Origin: Caenibius tardaugens NBRC 16725
GTDB lineage: Bacteria > Pseudomonadota > Alphaproteobacteria > Sphingomonadales > Sphingomonadaceae
Direction: 5' to 3'
DNA length: 64,000 bases
Assembly (NCBI RefSeq): GCF_003860345.1
Contig: NZ_CP034179.1
Coordinates: forward strand, 2,216,001-2,280,000
Shown: positions 56,878-64,000 of the stretch, piece by piece
How positions within the stretch are numbered: the first letter of the stretch is position 1
Layout: every line of letters begins with the position of its first letter
Position numbers and translations under genes: made by a program
Notes under the pieces: model-generated
Seen by the model: only the letters and a program-made list of their open reading frames with translations
What the model was told of the DNA's origin: nothing
The model's database searches: none

Positions 56878-57320
56878 TGGACATAGTCATTCGCGCTACG
56901 GTGATGTTCACCTTTCTCTATGTTTTGCTGCGTTTGCTGGGAAAGCGCGAGCTTGGTCAACTGACACCCTTCGAACTGGTCGTGATGATCGTGATGGGGG
57001 ATCTTATTCAGCAGGGCGTGACACACAACGATTTTAGTCTGACAGGGGCGATACTCGCGGTGTCGACGTTTGCCTTCCTAGGGTTGGTGCTGAGTTGGCT
57101 GACCTACCTATCGCCCAAGGCGGAAAAGCTACTCGATGGGGAACCCCGCGTCATAATTTGCGAAGGCGAACTGATCCGAGATAATCTGCGTCGTGATCGT
57201 ATCACCCTGGCGGAAGTCGAATCGGAGATGCGCCTGGCGGGTATCGCGCGGCTGGCAGATGTTGCCTGGGCGATTCTCGAGCCGCAGGGCAAGATCAGCT
57301 TTATCAAGAAGGATAATTGA
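56877..57320 (+). CDS. DUF421 (YetF/YcaP-type) membrane protein
   Basis: 147 residues. Three transmembrane helices are followed by the DUF421 cytoplasmic domain. Signatures: LLRLLGKRELGQLTPFELVVMIVMGD, PRVIICEGELIRDNLRRDRIT and the final DVAWAILEPQGKISFIKK. Family function is poorly known (envelope stress, spore or oxidative-stress links). Translationally coupled to the preceding gene. Confidence 0.88.
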   Translation: MDIVIRATVMFTFLYVLLRLLGKRELGQLTPFELVVMIVMGDLIQQGVTHNDFSLTGAILAVSTFAFLGLVLSWLTYLSPKAEKLLDGEPRVIICEGELIRDNLRRDRITLAEVESEMRLAGIARLADVAWAILEPQGKISFIKKDN

Positions 57321-57367
57321 ATGGGCTGTTGCGTTCAGACGCTCGATACGAACGGTGGGTTGTTTCG

Positions 57368-57393
57368 GGAACGCGCCGCATTGTGATATAGTT
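57368..57393 (+). promoter_or_regulatory. EcfG-like promoter
   Basis: GGAAC (57368-57372), N17, AGTT (57390-57393), one base from consensus, 30 bp before the ATG at 57423. Confidence 0.45.
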
Positions 57394-57422
57394 TATGGAG
57401 ACGGGTGAAGGAGGGAGACTAC

Positions 57423-57626
57423 ATGCGAACCTACTCACTCATTTTCTTCCGCGATGGATTGGGTCAAGCGCGACGCATCGAATTCGATGCTGCAGATTCC
57501 TCGGGGGCGCTCAGCCCTGCAATCTACGACAAACCAGGTAGAGTTGCCGAACTATGGGACGGCGATACAAAGCTGGCGCGGTTCAGAAGCTCAAGGCTCG
57601 GCCTATGGGAAATCTTGAGCGCTTGA
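57423..57626 (+). CDS. Small hypothetical protein
   Basis: 67 residues from ATG 57423 with Shine-Dalgarno AAGGAGGG (8 nt away). Beta-rich (RTYSLIFFRDGLGQARRIEF), ending KLARFRSSRLGLWEILS. Likely a small stress-regulon protein given its promoter. No named family. Confidence 0.6.
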   Translation: MRTYSLIFFRDGLGQARRIEFDAADSSGALSPAIYDKPGRVAELWDGDTKLARFRSSRLGLWEILSA

Positions 57627-57753
57627 TAACGGTGATGCCCCTTAGATAGGGAGGCATTAGAGGGAAAATTACCCCAGCCGATTGATCTATCCTCCGCAGT
57701 GGAAGCCACTTCATGCCTGTGCATGGCCACCACCAACGAGAACGAGAAGGAAC

Positions 57754-57852
57754 ATGTCGATACTCCGAAGCTTTATTATCGCTCTTGTGATTACACTGCT
57801 TATGTTGGTGATTTTGATGGTAGGTGATACTGTGCTCGGGTTGAATACCTAA
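57754..57852 (+). CDS. 32-residue single-helix membrane protein
   Basis: MSILRSFIIALVITLLMLVI and then LMVGDTVLGLNT, one transmembrane helix with a basic N-terminus. Shine-Dalgarno AGAAGGA is 5 nt before the ATG. Located between stress genes; small membrane peptides are common in such regulons. Confidence 0.5.
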   Translation: MSILRSFIIALVITLLMLVILMVGDTVLGLNT

Positions 57853-58015
57853 GGCCTGCAAATGTTCGGCGATTGCCGTTCAATTGGTTTGCGGCTTAAC
57901 CGTAAAACGGAATGTCCTGCCGTCCAAGCGGAGAGCTTGCTCAAAAAACATTAAGGGGCATCTTGAATCGGTGCGAATGAACGAGCGCTAATTGTCAACC
58001 GGAACACTTAAAAGA

Positions 58016-58039
58016 ACCGCTTCGGTGGGGCAGTTTTTT
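58016..58039 (+). terminator. Rho-independent terminator
   Basis: ACCGC-TTCG-GTGG hairpin with a G-T pair, then TTTTTT (58034-58039). It resembles the terminator at 44834 in sequence (CGCTTCGG, GGGGC, T6, CATCGA), so the two loci may share ancestry beyond the repeat itself. Confidence 0.65.
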
Positions 58040-58082
58040 CGTCATCGAAAACGCACGAACTTGTAGTAACATTCAATTCGAC

Positions 58083-58290
58083 AGCAAGTCGCAAGGCGAA
58101 CTGTCCACACACTAAGCGACCGAAAACTCGGCTGTGGCGTAAACGCTGGACCCGTCTTATGCCACAGCCTGTTTTGGCGGATGCCAATTAGCATCTCGGC
58201 GCAGTTGTGAAATTAACCCTTTTAATTCAAAATGGTGCGGTATATGAAATGCCGCTTCGGCGGCAATGGGCAAGGCTAATAGTGGAGTTG
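58083..58290 (+). repeat. Structured repeat element, copy 2
   Basis: Same orientation as copy 1 (45421-45640), 12.66 kb away. The stem GGCTGTGGC/GCCACAGCC is at 58130-58138 with 58161-58169, the loop TGGACCCGTCTTAT is identical, and the AATTAACCCTTTTAATT and GCCGCTTCGGCGGC elements are kept. Differences concentrate between stems. Confidence 0.7.
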
Positions 58291-58338
58291 ACCTGCCCCA
58301 TCATGGTAGTCCACCGGAGAAGTTAGAATATCGGCGAA

Positions 58339-58617
58339 TTGAAGCGCTTGGGATTGATGGTCCAGATCCGGTTCGTTCAATGGCAGCTGACCCCGGCGGA
58401 GGCCGACGTGGCGCTGTTTGCGCTGAAGGGCTGCGACGTGGCCGAGATTGCCGCCCTGCGCGCCACGGCGGCGGGAACGGTACGGGCGCAACTGGCGCGT
58501 ATCTATGCTAAGGCCGGCGTCACATCGCACACCGCGCTGCTGGCACTGTTCGTGGAAGAACTGATTGATACTTCGCTGCTCCGGGCGGCCAGACGGGAGG
58601 GGGAGAACGACGCGTGA
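58339..58617 (+). CDS. LuxR-type helix-turn-helix protein, probably 5'-truncated
   Basis: 92 residues holding only a GerE/LuxR DNA-binding domain (LTPAEADVALFALKGCDVAEIAALR and GTVRAQLARIYAKAGVTSHTAL). Homologues I know carry extra N-terminal sequence before WQLTPAE, but here an in-frame stop lies 15 bp upstream of the TTG start, next to repeat copy 2. GTGA overlap with the VIT gene suggests it regulates that gene. May still work as an isolated HTH. Confidence 0.72.
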   Translation: MKRLGLMVQIRFVQWQLTPAEADVALFALKGCDVAEIAALRATAAGTVRAQLARIYAKAGVTSHTALLALFVEELIDTSLLRAARREGENDA

Positions 58618-59306
58618 GACCGCATACCGAACAGCACCTGGTATCTCGCATTGGCTGGCTGCGCGCCGCCGTGCTGGGGGCGAACGATGGCATTGTGTCC
58701 ACAGCGAGCCTGATCCTGGGAGTGGCGGCATCGGGCGCGGACCGCCCGGCAATCCTTGTGGCCGGTGTGGCAGGGCTGGTGGCAGGAGCGATGTCGATGG
58801 CGGCGGGCGAATACGTCTCGGTCAGCTCGCAATCGGATACCGAGCAATCGGACATGGCGCGGGAGAAACTGGAACTGGCCGGCGCGCCCGACGTCGAGCT
58901 GGCCGAACTGTCGGCAATTTACGAAAGCCGCGGCGTCGATCCGGAAACCGCCCGGAAGGTAGCCCAGCAAATGACCGCCTTCGATGCGCTGGGCAGCCAT
59001 GCGCGCGACGAATTGCACATCACCGCAATGACCGAGGCGCGCCCGGTGCTGGCTGCCTTCACCTCTGCTGGCACCTTCACCGCCGGGGCCGCCCTGCCGC
59101 TTGCGCTGGCGGCGCTGCTGCCGATGGGGTTGGTGGTGCCGGGGCAGGCCGTGGGCTCGATCCTGTTCCTCGCCCTATTAGGAGCGGTGGGTGCCAAAAC
59201 CGGCGGAGCCAAGCCGCTCCGCCCGGTGTCGCGCGTGGTCTTCTGGGGGGCGCTGGCGATGGGGCTTACGGCCGCGATCGGCAATCTGGTGGGTACGAGT
59301 GTGTAA
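58614..59306 (+). CDS. VIT1/CCC1-family metal transporter
   Basis: 230 residues starting at GTG 58614. Signature of the family: LRAAVLGANDGIVSTASLILGVA and SMAAGEYVSVSSQSDTE, then a helical cytosolic loop (SAIYESRGVDPETARKVAQQM) and three C-terminal helices. Family members move Fe2+ or Mn2+ out of the cytoplasm or into stores. The lack of an N-terminal ferritin domain makes it the short type. Limits iron-driven oxidative damage, in line with the stress genes around it. Confidence 0.9.
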   Translation: MRPHTEQHLVSRIGWLRAAVLGANDGIVSTASLILGVAASGADRPAILVAGVAGLVAGAMSMAAGEYVSVSSQSDTEQSDMAREKLELAGAPDVELAELSAIYESRGVDPETARKVAQQMTAFDALGSHARDELHITAMTEARPVLAAFTSAGTFTAGAALPLALAALLPMGLVVPGQAVGSILFLALLGAVGAKTGGAKPLRPVSRVVFWGALAMGLTAAIGNLVGTSV

Positions 59307-59505
59307 TAGCGCGTGGAACGGCCGCCATGATGCGTTGGCAAGCCAAAACCGGACAGTCCTTATCCGACCAGAAACGGTCGCTCAGCGCCGCGCTCGCGAA
59401 CGTCCGCTCGCGACGGAAACTGCCATTCGGATTAATCAAAGAGATAATCGCAGAGTGCCGCATCCTGATAATGCTCGGGTTAGACGCTGCCCCCGAGAAC
59501 CGCCA

Positions 59506-59811
59506 TTATGGGCTGTCTCGCTTTCTCGCGTGCCACGCGTGAAGAGGCGGGACGAGGCAGTCATTATGCGGCAGTGTGTGCCAACTAATAATGGCTGGGG
59601 CCGAGGCGGCGGGCGAGACCACGATCAAGCCAGCGGTTCGGATGATTTCGCCCGTCTCGTCGATACGAAAGGCGCCGTCAGGTAGGCGGGTCACCGCCGG
59701 GCTAGACTCCAAAATGAAATTGTTTTCCTCGCCCTTCTCCATCTGGATGATGATGTGCCTTCGGCCATTCTCGCTAGCCGCAGGCAACCGTTTCGTTACG
59801 CGCCAGTGCAT
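59506..59811 (-). CDS. Hypothetical protein next to IS end
   Basis: 101 residues from ATG 59811 behind AAGGA (8 nt). The first 65 residues alternate strands (RHIIIQMEKGEENNFILESS, GAFRIDETGEIIRTAG) and look genuine. The last 30 are Pro/His-rich. The IS element begins 42 bp before its start and may have separated it from its promoter. No family recognised. Confidence 0.45.
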   Translation of the reverse strand: MHWRVTKRLPAASENGRRHIIIQMEKGEENNFILESSPAVTRLPDGAFRIDETGEIIRTAGLIVVSPAASAPAIISWHTLPHNDCLVPPLHAWHARKRDSP

Positions 59812-59889
59812 TACCAAGTTCCTTGGCTTTTCCTGCTGCTGAAAGAGCAAGGTGGACTTGTAACGGTTTTGCGCCGGTCACCTATCTCA

Positions 59890-60767
59890 TTATGCCACCT
59901 TGGCTTCAAACGCGAGCGGGCTGATGCCGCCCAGATATGAATGTCGGCGTCGGGTGTTGTAGAAGCCATTTATGTACTGGAAGATGGCCGCTTCGGCGTG
60001 ACGCCGCGTTGGCCAGCTCCGCCGCCAGATGAGCTCCGCCTTCATGGATTTAAAGAACGTCTCGACGGAGGCGTTGTCGTAACAATTACCCTTGCCGCTC
60101 ATTGATGGACGCAGGCCATAGGCCCGCAGCTTTTTCTGATAGTCGTAAGAACAATATTGGCTGCCGCGATCCGAATGGAAAAGGCAGCCTTCTGGAGGCT
60201 GACGTAGGCGCACTGCCATATCCAGCGCCCTGATTGCCAGATCCTTCTTCATCCTGTCACTGACCGCCCAGCCCACGACGCGCCGACTATGCAGGTCGAG
60301 GATGATGGCAAGATAGAGCCAGCCTTCTGAGGTCCAGATATAGGTGATGTCTCCCGCCCACTTATGGTTGGGCGCATCGGCGGCGAAGTCACCGTCCAAC
60401 CAGTTCGCCGCGACACCCAGGCGATGGTGGCTGTCGGTCGTAACCTTGTGTTTGCGTGTGCGGACTGGCCTGATCCCGTTGATGTTGGCTACGCCGCCCT
60501 TCGGGTCATCAGCCGCCCGACCCGGCGCTCGCCAACATCGAGCCCAACCTCCTTCAACTCCATCGTCATCCTCGGGCGGCCGTAGCTGCCAAGGCTCAGC
60601 CTGTACTGTTCCCGGATATGAGCCAGCACCTTCATGTCTGTCCGCTCCCGATGGCTGATCGGCCGCGAGCGCCAGGAACGATAACCACGCTCACTGACAA
60701 GCATGACACGGCAGAGCAGTTCAACGGGCCATCGGTGCCGCCAGCTATGCACAAAAGCGAACTTCAC
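59890..60767 (-). pseudogene. IS3-family transposase OrfB, frameshifted
   Basis: Two pieces: 60489-60767 (start GTG 60767 overlapping the OrfA stop) and the frame ending at 59890. The first ends RLMTRRAA*, while the second picks up NINGIRPVRTRKHKVTT, so an indel of one or two bases lies near 60485. DDE residues are in the second piece: D in AGDITYIWTSEG, D in HSDRGSQY, E in DNASVETFF. Confidence 0.82.
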
Positions 60768-61036
60768 GGCCTTTGGCTCGCGAAGAACTGCGTGGCCTTT
60801 TTTAATACTTCCCTCTCCTCCCGGAGCACGCGGTTCTCCAGGCGAAGGCGTTCATTCTCACGCGCCAGATCTGCCTGCGGCGCTGACACCAGATCACTGG
60901 GCCGATACTGCGACACCCACTTCCCCAGTGTCGATTTCCCTATCCCTAAATCTGATGCAACCCGGTCACGTGGCAACCCACTGGTCAGCGCGATACGCAC
61001 CGCTTCCTGCTTGAACTCTTCGCTATGCTTGATCAT
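60764..61036 (-). CDS. IS3-family transposase OrfA
   Basis: 90 residues: helix-turn-helix (RDRVASDLGIGKSTLGKWVSQY) and zipper (LARENERLRLENRVLREEREVL). Intact. Pairs with the broken OrfB. Confidence 0.88.
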   Translation of the reverse strand: MIKHSEEFKQEAVRIALTSGLPRDRVASDLGIGKSTLGKWVSQYRPSDLVSAPQADLARENERLRLENRVLREEREVLKKATQFFASQRP

Positions 61037-61101
61037 CTCGTCGATCTCCTGTTGCGAGCTCTAATAGCTCAGGTGACCGGCGCAAAACCGTTACAAGTCC
61101 A

Positions 61102-61382
61102 GGCCAGGTGAATCGAGACCCGCAGTGAATAATCCGTGTAAAGTGTCAGCCGCACGCAGAACTCCTGAGAAACAATCCGCAACACTATACCTAAATGTCG
61201 CAGACATATTAAGGTTTGGGTTTCCTTCAATGCCGGCTTGCAAAGAGCGGCCCGTGGTTGCTGTTCTATAAGGATCTTACCTTATCGAACAAATATTTTG
61301 ATGGATTGCCGCATTAAAAGTCATTTTGTGCATGAGTGCCCATGATGCCATCCTGCAGTTCCGTTGGGTGTAAGAGGCTGAT
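61102..61382. other. Promoter region of the reductase gene
   Basis: 281 bases between the IS end and the reductase ATG. Contains the inverted repeat 61268-61285. No gene seen. Confidence 0.45.
61268..61285. promoter_or_regulatory. Inverted repeat upstream of the siroheme reductase
   Basis: ATAAGG (61268-61273) and CCTTAT (61280-61285) around ATCTTA, about 98 bp before the ATG. Candidate site for a sulfur- or nitrogen-responsive repressor. Regulator not identified. Confidence 0.4.
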
Positions 61383-63017
61383 ATGTACAAATACGACGAT
61401 TATGATCAGGCCATGGTCGATGCCCGGGTCGAAGAGTTTCGCGACCAGACACGCCGTCGGATCGAAGGTCATCTCAGCGAAGACCAGTTCAAGCCTCTGC
61501 GGCTCAAGAATGGGCTCTACCTGCAACTGCACGCTTATATGCTGCGCGTAGCGGTGCCTTATGGCACGCTCAATTCGCGGCAAATGCGCAAGCTGGCGCA
61601 TATCGCGCGCAAATATGACCGAGGCTACGGTCATTTCACGACGCGGCAGAACATCCAATATAACTGGATCAAACTGGCGGAGGCGCCCGACATCCTCGCT
61701 GAGCTCGCGACGGTGGAAATGCACGCCATCCAGACGAGCGGCGAGAGCATCCGCAACCTGTCGGCGGATCATTATGCTGGAGCTGCTCCCGACGAGATAT
61801 GCGATCCGCGGCCCTGGGCCGAACTGATCCGCCAGGCCACGACGTTCCATCCAGAATTCAGTTATCTGCCGCGCAAGTTCAAGATCGCAGTGATCGCAGC
61901 GCAAGAAGACCGTGCCGCGCTGCGCTGGCACGACTGTGCGCTGCGCATCGTCAAGAACGAGAGCGGTGAGCAGGGGTTCGAGATCTATGCTGGCGGTGGT
62001 ATGGGGCGCACGCCGATTATCGCTTTCCCGATCAGGGAGTTCTGTCCGGCAGGCCAGATCTTTTCCTATATCCAGGCCATTCTGCGGGTGTGGAACCGGC
62101 ATGCGCGGCGCGACAACATCCACAAGCAGCGGATGAAGATTCTTGTCCATGAACTGGGGGAAGAAGAGTTCCGTCGTCAGGTCGAGATGGAGTTCGAGCA
62201 TATCCTGACGCTGGGCCGGGATTTTCCGCAGGCTGAGTATGACAGGATTGCCGCCCATTTTGACCCGCCGCCATTCGAGACCGGGCTTTTCGAGGAGCTC
62301 GACCGCTCCGATCCCGACTTCGCGCTATGGGTCGATCGCCAGGTCGCCGCACATAAGGCGCCCGGTTATGCCATCGTCAATATCAGCCTCAAGCCCGACG
62401 GGGGCATCACTGGCGACATTTCAGCCGAGCAGATGGAGCTCGTGGCCGACCTTGCCGAACGCTACAGCTTCGATGACCTGCGCTCGACGCACGTCCAGAA
62501 CCTCGTGCTGCCCCATGTGCGCAAGCAGGACCTCTATGCGGTCTGGCAGACGCTCGATGCGGCGGGGCTGGCAAGCGTCAATCTCGGCCTCGTCACGGAC
62601 ATCATCGCCTGTCCTGGGCTCGATTATTGCAGCCTGGCCAATGCGCGTTCGATACCCGTCGCGCAACAGATCGCGGAGCGCTTTGCCGATCTCGATCGTC
62701 AGCTGGACCTCGGCGAACTCAAGATCAAGATTTCGGGCTGCATCAACGCCTGCGGCCATCACCACGCGGCCCATATCGGTATCCTTGGTGTCGATCGTAA
62801 GGGCACAGAGAACTACCAGTTGCTGCTTGGTGGGTCCGGGGCCGAGGATGTTTCGCAGGCCAAGATTACGGGGCCGGGCTTCGACGAAACCGGGATCGTC
62901 GATGCCGTCGAGCGCACGATCGAGCGCTATCGTGAGATTCGCGAGCCAGGTGAACGCTTTCTCGATTGCTTTCGCCGCGTTGGCATGGACACGTTCAAGG
63001 AGGCTATTTATGGGTGA
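61383..63017 (+). CDS. Siroheme nitrite/sulfite reductase
   Basis: 544 residues, cytoplasmic, with two ferredoxin-like half domains and two catalytic halves. The [4Fe-4S]/siroheme ligands are C410, C416, C453 and C457 (CPGLDYC and CINAC), and the siroheme-contacting basic motif is in YGHFTTRQNIQYNWI. Reduces sulfite to sulfide (six electrons) or nitrite to ammonia. The DUF934 partner favours assimilatory sulfite reduction, as found in many alphaproteobacteria. Overlaps the next gene by eight bases. Confidence 0.92.
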   Translation: MYKYDDYDQAMVDARVEEFRDQTRRRIEGHLSEDQFKPLRLKNGLYLQLHAYMLRVAVPYGTLNSRQMRKLAHIARKYDRGYGHFTTRQNIQYNWIKLAEAPDILAELATVEMHAIQTSGESIRNLSADHYAGAAPDEICDPRPWAELIRQATTFHPEFSYLPRKFKIAVIAAQEDRAALRWHDCALRIVKNESGEQGFEIYAGGGMGRTPIIAFPIREFCPAGQIFSYIQAILRVWNRHARRDNIHKQRMKILVHELGEEEFRRQVEMEFEHILTLGRDFPQAEYDRIAAHFDPPPFETGLFEELDRSDPDFALWVDRQVAAHKAPGYAIVNISLKPDGGITGDISAEQMELVADLAERYSFDDLRSTHVQNLVLPHVRKQDLYAVWQTLDAAGLASVNLGLVTDIIACPGLDYCSLANARSIPVAQQIAERFADLDRQLDLGELKIKISGCINACGHHHAAHIGILGVDRKGTENYQLLLGGSGAEDVSQAKITGPGFDETGIVDAVERTIERYREIREPGERFLDCFRRVGMDTFKEAIYG

Positions 63018-63447
63018 CCCGCTACGCTTCCGAGACGATACGGCACCGGATGAACCGGGGGTGTCCCTGGATGCGTTTCTCAATCAGAAGGATGCAACCT
63101 CGGTGCTTCTCGAGGCGGGCGATGATGTCCGCGCCTTGTTACCAGAACTTGGCCGCGTGCGCCTCGTCGAGATAGACTTTCCGCGGTTTCGCGATGGGCG
63201 TGGTTTTTCCAGTGCAAGCATATTGCGCGAGGCGGGCTACACAGGCGAAATCCGCGCGATCGGTGACGTGCTCGTTGACCTCGTATTCTTCATGCAGCGT
63301 TGTGGCTTCGACAGCTTCGAGCCCGACGAGCCCTTCGATCTGTCCACGTTCGATGCGGCGCTGTGCCGCTATCCTGACGTCTATCAATCAACCATTGATG
63401 GACGGGCACCGATCTGGAGGCTGCGGCATCTTCAGCATCTTTCCTGA
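63010..63447 (+). CDS. DUF934 domain protein
   Basis: 145 residues from ATG 63010, inside the end of the reductase gene. Motifs RLVEIDFPRFRDGRGFSSA, LREAGYTGEIRAIGDVLVD and FMQRCGFDSFE are the DUF934 hallmarks. Always found with sulfite reductase genes, probably an accessory or electron-transfer helper. The open frame continues far upstream as a shadow of the reductase gene. Confidence 0.9.
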   Translation: MGDPLRFRDDTAPDEPGVSLDAFLNQKDATSVLLEAGDDVRALLPELGRVRLVEIDFPRFRDGRGFSSASILREAGYTGEIRAIGDVLVDLVFFMQRCGFDSFEPDEPFDLSTFDAALCRYPDVYQSTIDGRAPIWRLRHLQHLS

Positions 63448-63487
63448 CGAGCTGCGTTGGCGAGGATATCTGCAAACCTCTTGCTTT

Positions 63488-63506
63488 TATATCGCAATGC
63501 GATATA
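63488..63506. promoter_or_regulatory. 19-bp perfect palindrome
   Basis: TATATCGCA (63488-63496), A, TGCGATATA (63498-63506), directly upstream of the membrane-protein gene at 63534. Near-certain protein-binding site by symmetry; an ArsR- or PadR-like repressor would fit, but none is visible in the window. Confidence 0.6.
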
Positions 63507-63545
63507 TTCTATGGATGTGCTGAGTGAAGGTCGATGGAGGCGTAT

Positions 63546-63863
63546 ATGCCGATATTGAAAATTCTGGTCATGACTGTCGGCTTGACGTTAGGCAGCTTGC
63601 TGGTGGCGGTGTTGCTGTCCTATCTGACTTGGTGGCTAGCTACTCGTGTTCATCATCCGCGCTGGGGGGCGGCTTTTCTGCTCGTCATAGTTGGTGGCGC
63701 CTGGTGGGCTGCGTTGGGGCACAGTGAGTTCGTGAAGATGGTCACCGTGTTCGCTCTGGTTGGAGCGGGCCTGCTCTGTCTTGTAGGTCGGGAAGAAAGA
63801 GGCGGAGGATCATTGCGCGATACCGAACCAGGCCGCTCCGCCTTGTCCAAAGGAAAGCACTGA
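63546..63863 (+). CDS. Membrane protein of unknown function
   Basis: 105 residues from ATG 63546 (GGAGG five bases upstream; ATG 63534 is the alternative). Three hydrophobic helices (ILVMTVGLTLGSLLVAVLLSYL, AAFLLVIVGGAWWAALG, VTVFALVGAGLLCLV) and a basic tail. Overlaps the next gene (TGATG). No family recognised. Confidence 0.68.
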   Translation: MPILKILVMTVGLTLGSLLVAVLLSYLTWWLATRVHHPRWGAAFLLVIVGGAWWAALGHSEFVKMVTVFALVGAGLLCLVGREERGGGSLRDTEPGRSALSKGKH

Positions 63864-64000
63864 TGGCAACGCAGATCTGGATCTATCCTGCCCTCATCGC
63901 GGTGCTAGGCCAGAATAGACGGCCGAGCTTTGCTGAAATGCGCAATTTCGTTCGACGAGCCCGGCGTGAAGCTGCCGCAGCAGGCGGTTCGGACGTTGCA
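63863..64000 (+). CDS. Partial gene running off the window
   Basis: 46 codons from ATG 63863 are open to the end of the window (ATQIWIYPALIAVLGQNRRP, then FAEMRNFVRRARREA). Coupled to the preceding membrane protein. Too little for a family call. Confidence 0.6.
   Translation, partial: MATQIWIYPALIAVLGQNRRPSFAEMRNFVRRARREAAAAGGSDVA

Larger units (their letters stand above)
57853..58338. other. Non-coding region with repeat copy 2
   Basis: 486 bases with the terminator 58016-58039 and the structured repeat 58083-58290. No gene seen. Confidence 0.5.
59853..61101 (-). mobile_element. IS3-family insertion sequence with perfect 31-bp ends
   Basis: Left end 59853-59883 and right end 61071-61101 are exact inverted repeats (TGGACTTGTAACGGTTTTGC then GCCGGTCACCT). 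Length 1,249 bp, encoding orfA and orfB on the minus strand. No direct target repeat is seen (AGG versus GGC). orfB is interrupted, so this copy is probably inactive on its own, though its ends are intact and could be moved in trans. Confidence 0.9.

Noticed and set aside
58001-58026. GGAAC-N17-CGGT resembling an EcfG promoter
   Set aside because: It overlaps the terminator hairpin at 58016-58039, so a chance match is more likely.
61314-62258. 314-codon minus-strand frame over the siroheme reductase
   Set aside because: The plus-strand product has the full siroheme/Fe-S motif set; the minus frame is a shadow.
62239-63009. Upstream extension of the DUF934 frame into the reductase gene
   Set aside because: Ser/Arg-rich out-of-frame translation. 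The DUF934 domain starts at 63010 with the overlap expected of a coupled gene.

Overview
The window is high-GC DNA from an alphaproteobacterium, most likely a sphingomonad close to Novosphingobium. I infer this from the mix of cytochrome P450, Rieske and SDR catabolic genes, the giant AidA-type and YadA-type autotransporters, the DUF5681 modules and the GGAAC-N16/17-CGTT stress promoters. No rRNA or tRNA gene was seen.

Layout. 1-1.2 kb: cytochrome c' followed by a cytochrome b561. 1.2-8.9 kb: an oxidative catabolism cluster with two P450s, a Rieske oxygenase, an SDR, a rubredoxin whose start overlaps the end of a P450 gene, a limonene-epoxide-hydrolase-like protein, a COQ4-like protein and two TetR regulators. 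Its promoters carry AT-rich inverted repeats. 9.2-11.3 kb: a small FlbD-like protein, a secreted protein and a YadA-type trimeric adhesin. 12-14 kb: an NAD(P)-binding/DoxX-like protein coupled to a DUF2269 membrane protein. 14.3-17.8 kb: an Old-Yellow-Enzyme/FAD/Fe-S reductase whose Shine-Dalgarno lies inside a strong hairpin, then a Tat-exported DUF1214 protein. 18-21.4 kb: a mobile-element remnant (serine recombinase tail, ParB/DNA methylase, two DUF5681 proteins). 21.8-36.8 kb: one giant autotransporter of about 5,000 residues with about 64 glycine-rich repeats, broken near its 5' end by a one-base frameshift. 36.8-38.1 kb: an IS3-family element. 38.2-42.6 kb: an AraC regulator with an uncharacterised set (two NTF2-like proteins, a TIM-barrel isomerase-like protein, an SCP2-like/PhyH dioxygenase). 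A near-identical 39-bp element precedes both transcription units. 42.6-48.4 kb: degenerate DNA and a prophage remnant with nested Rz/Rz1 spanins and an endolysin. 48.5-49.8 kb: a GntA-like heme N-hydroxylase with a DUF1989 partner. 50-59.3 kb: a stress and DNA-repair region with Ku-MgtC-LigD, CinA, a frameshifted SDR, DUF421, a VIT transporter and EcfG-type promoters. 59.5-61.1 kb: a second IS3-family element with perfect 31-bp ends. 61.4-64 kb: a siroheme nitrite/sulfite reductase with DUF934, then a membrane protein behind a 19-bp palindrome.

How the parts may work together. The 1.8-8.9 kb cluster looks like uptake and oxygenation of a hydrophobic, perhaps terpenoid, compound. The 38-42.6 kb locus is a separate, probably AraC-controlled catabolic module and is my best candidate for an undescribed pathway. 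The 50-59 kb region resembles a general stress response regulon, with NHEJ repair under EcfG-like promoters. A structured repeat of about 190 bp occurs at 45.4 and 58.1 kb and brackets the prophage remnant plus the stress region.
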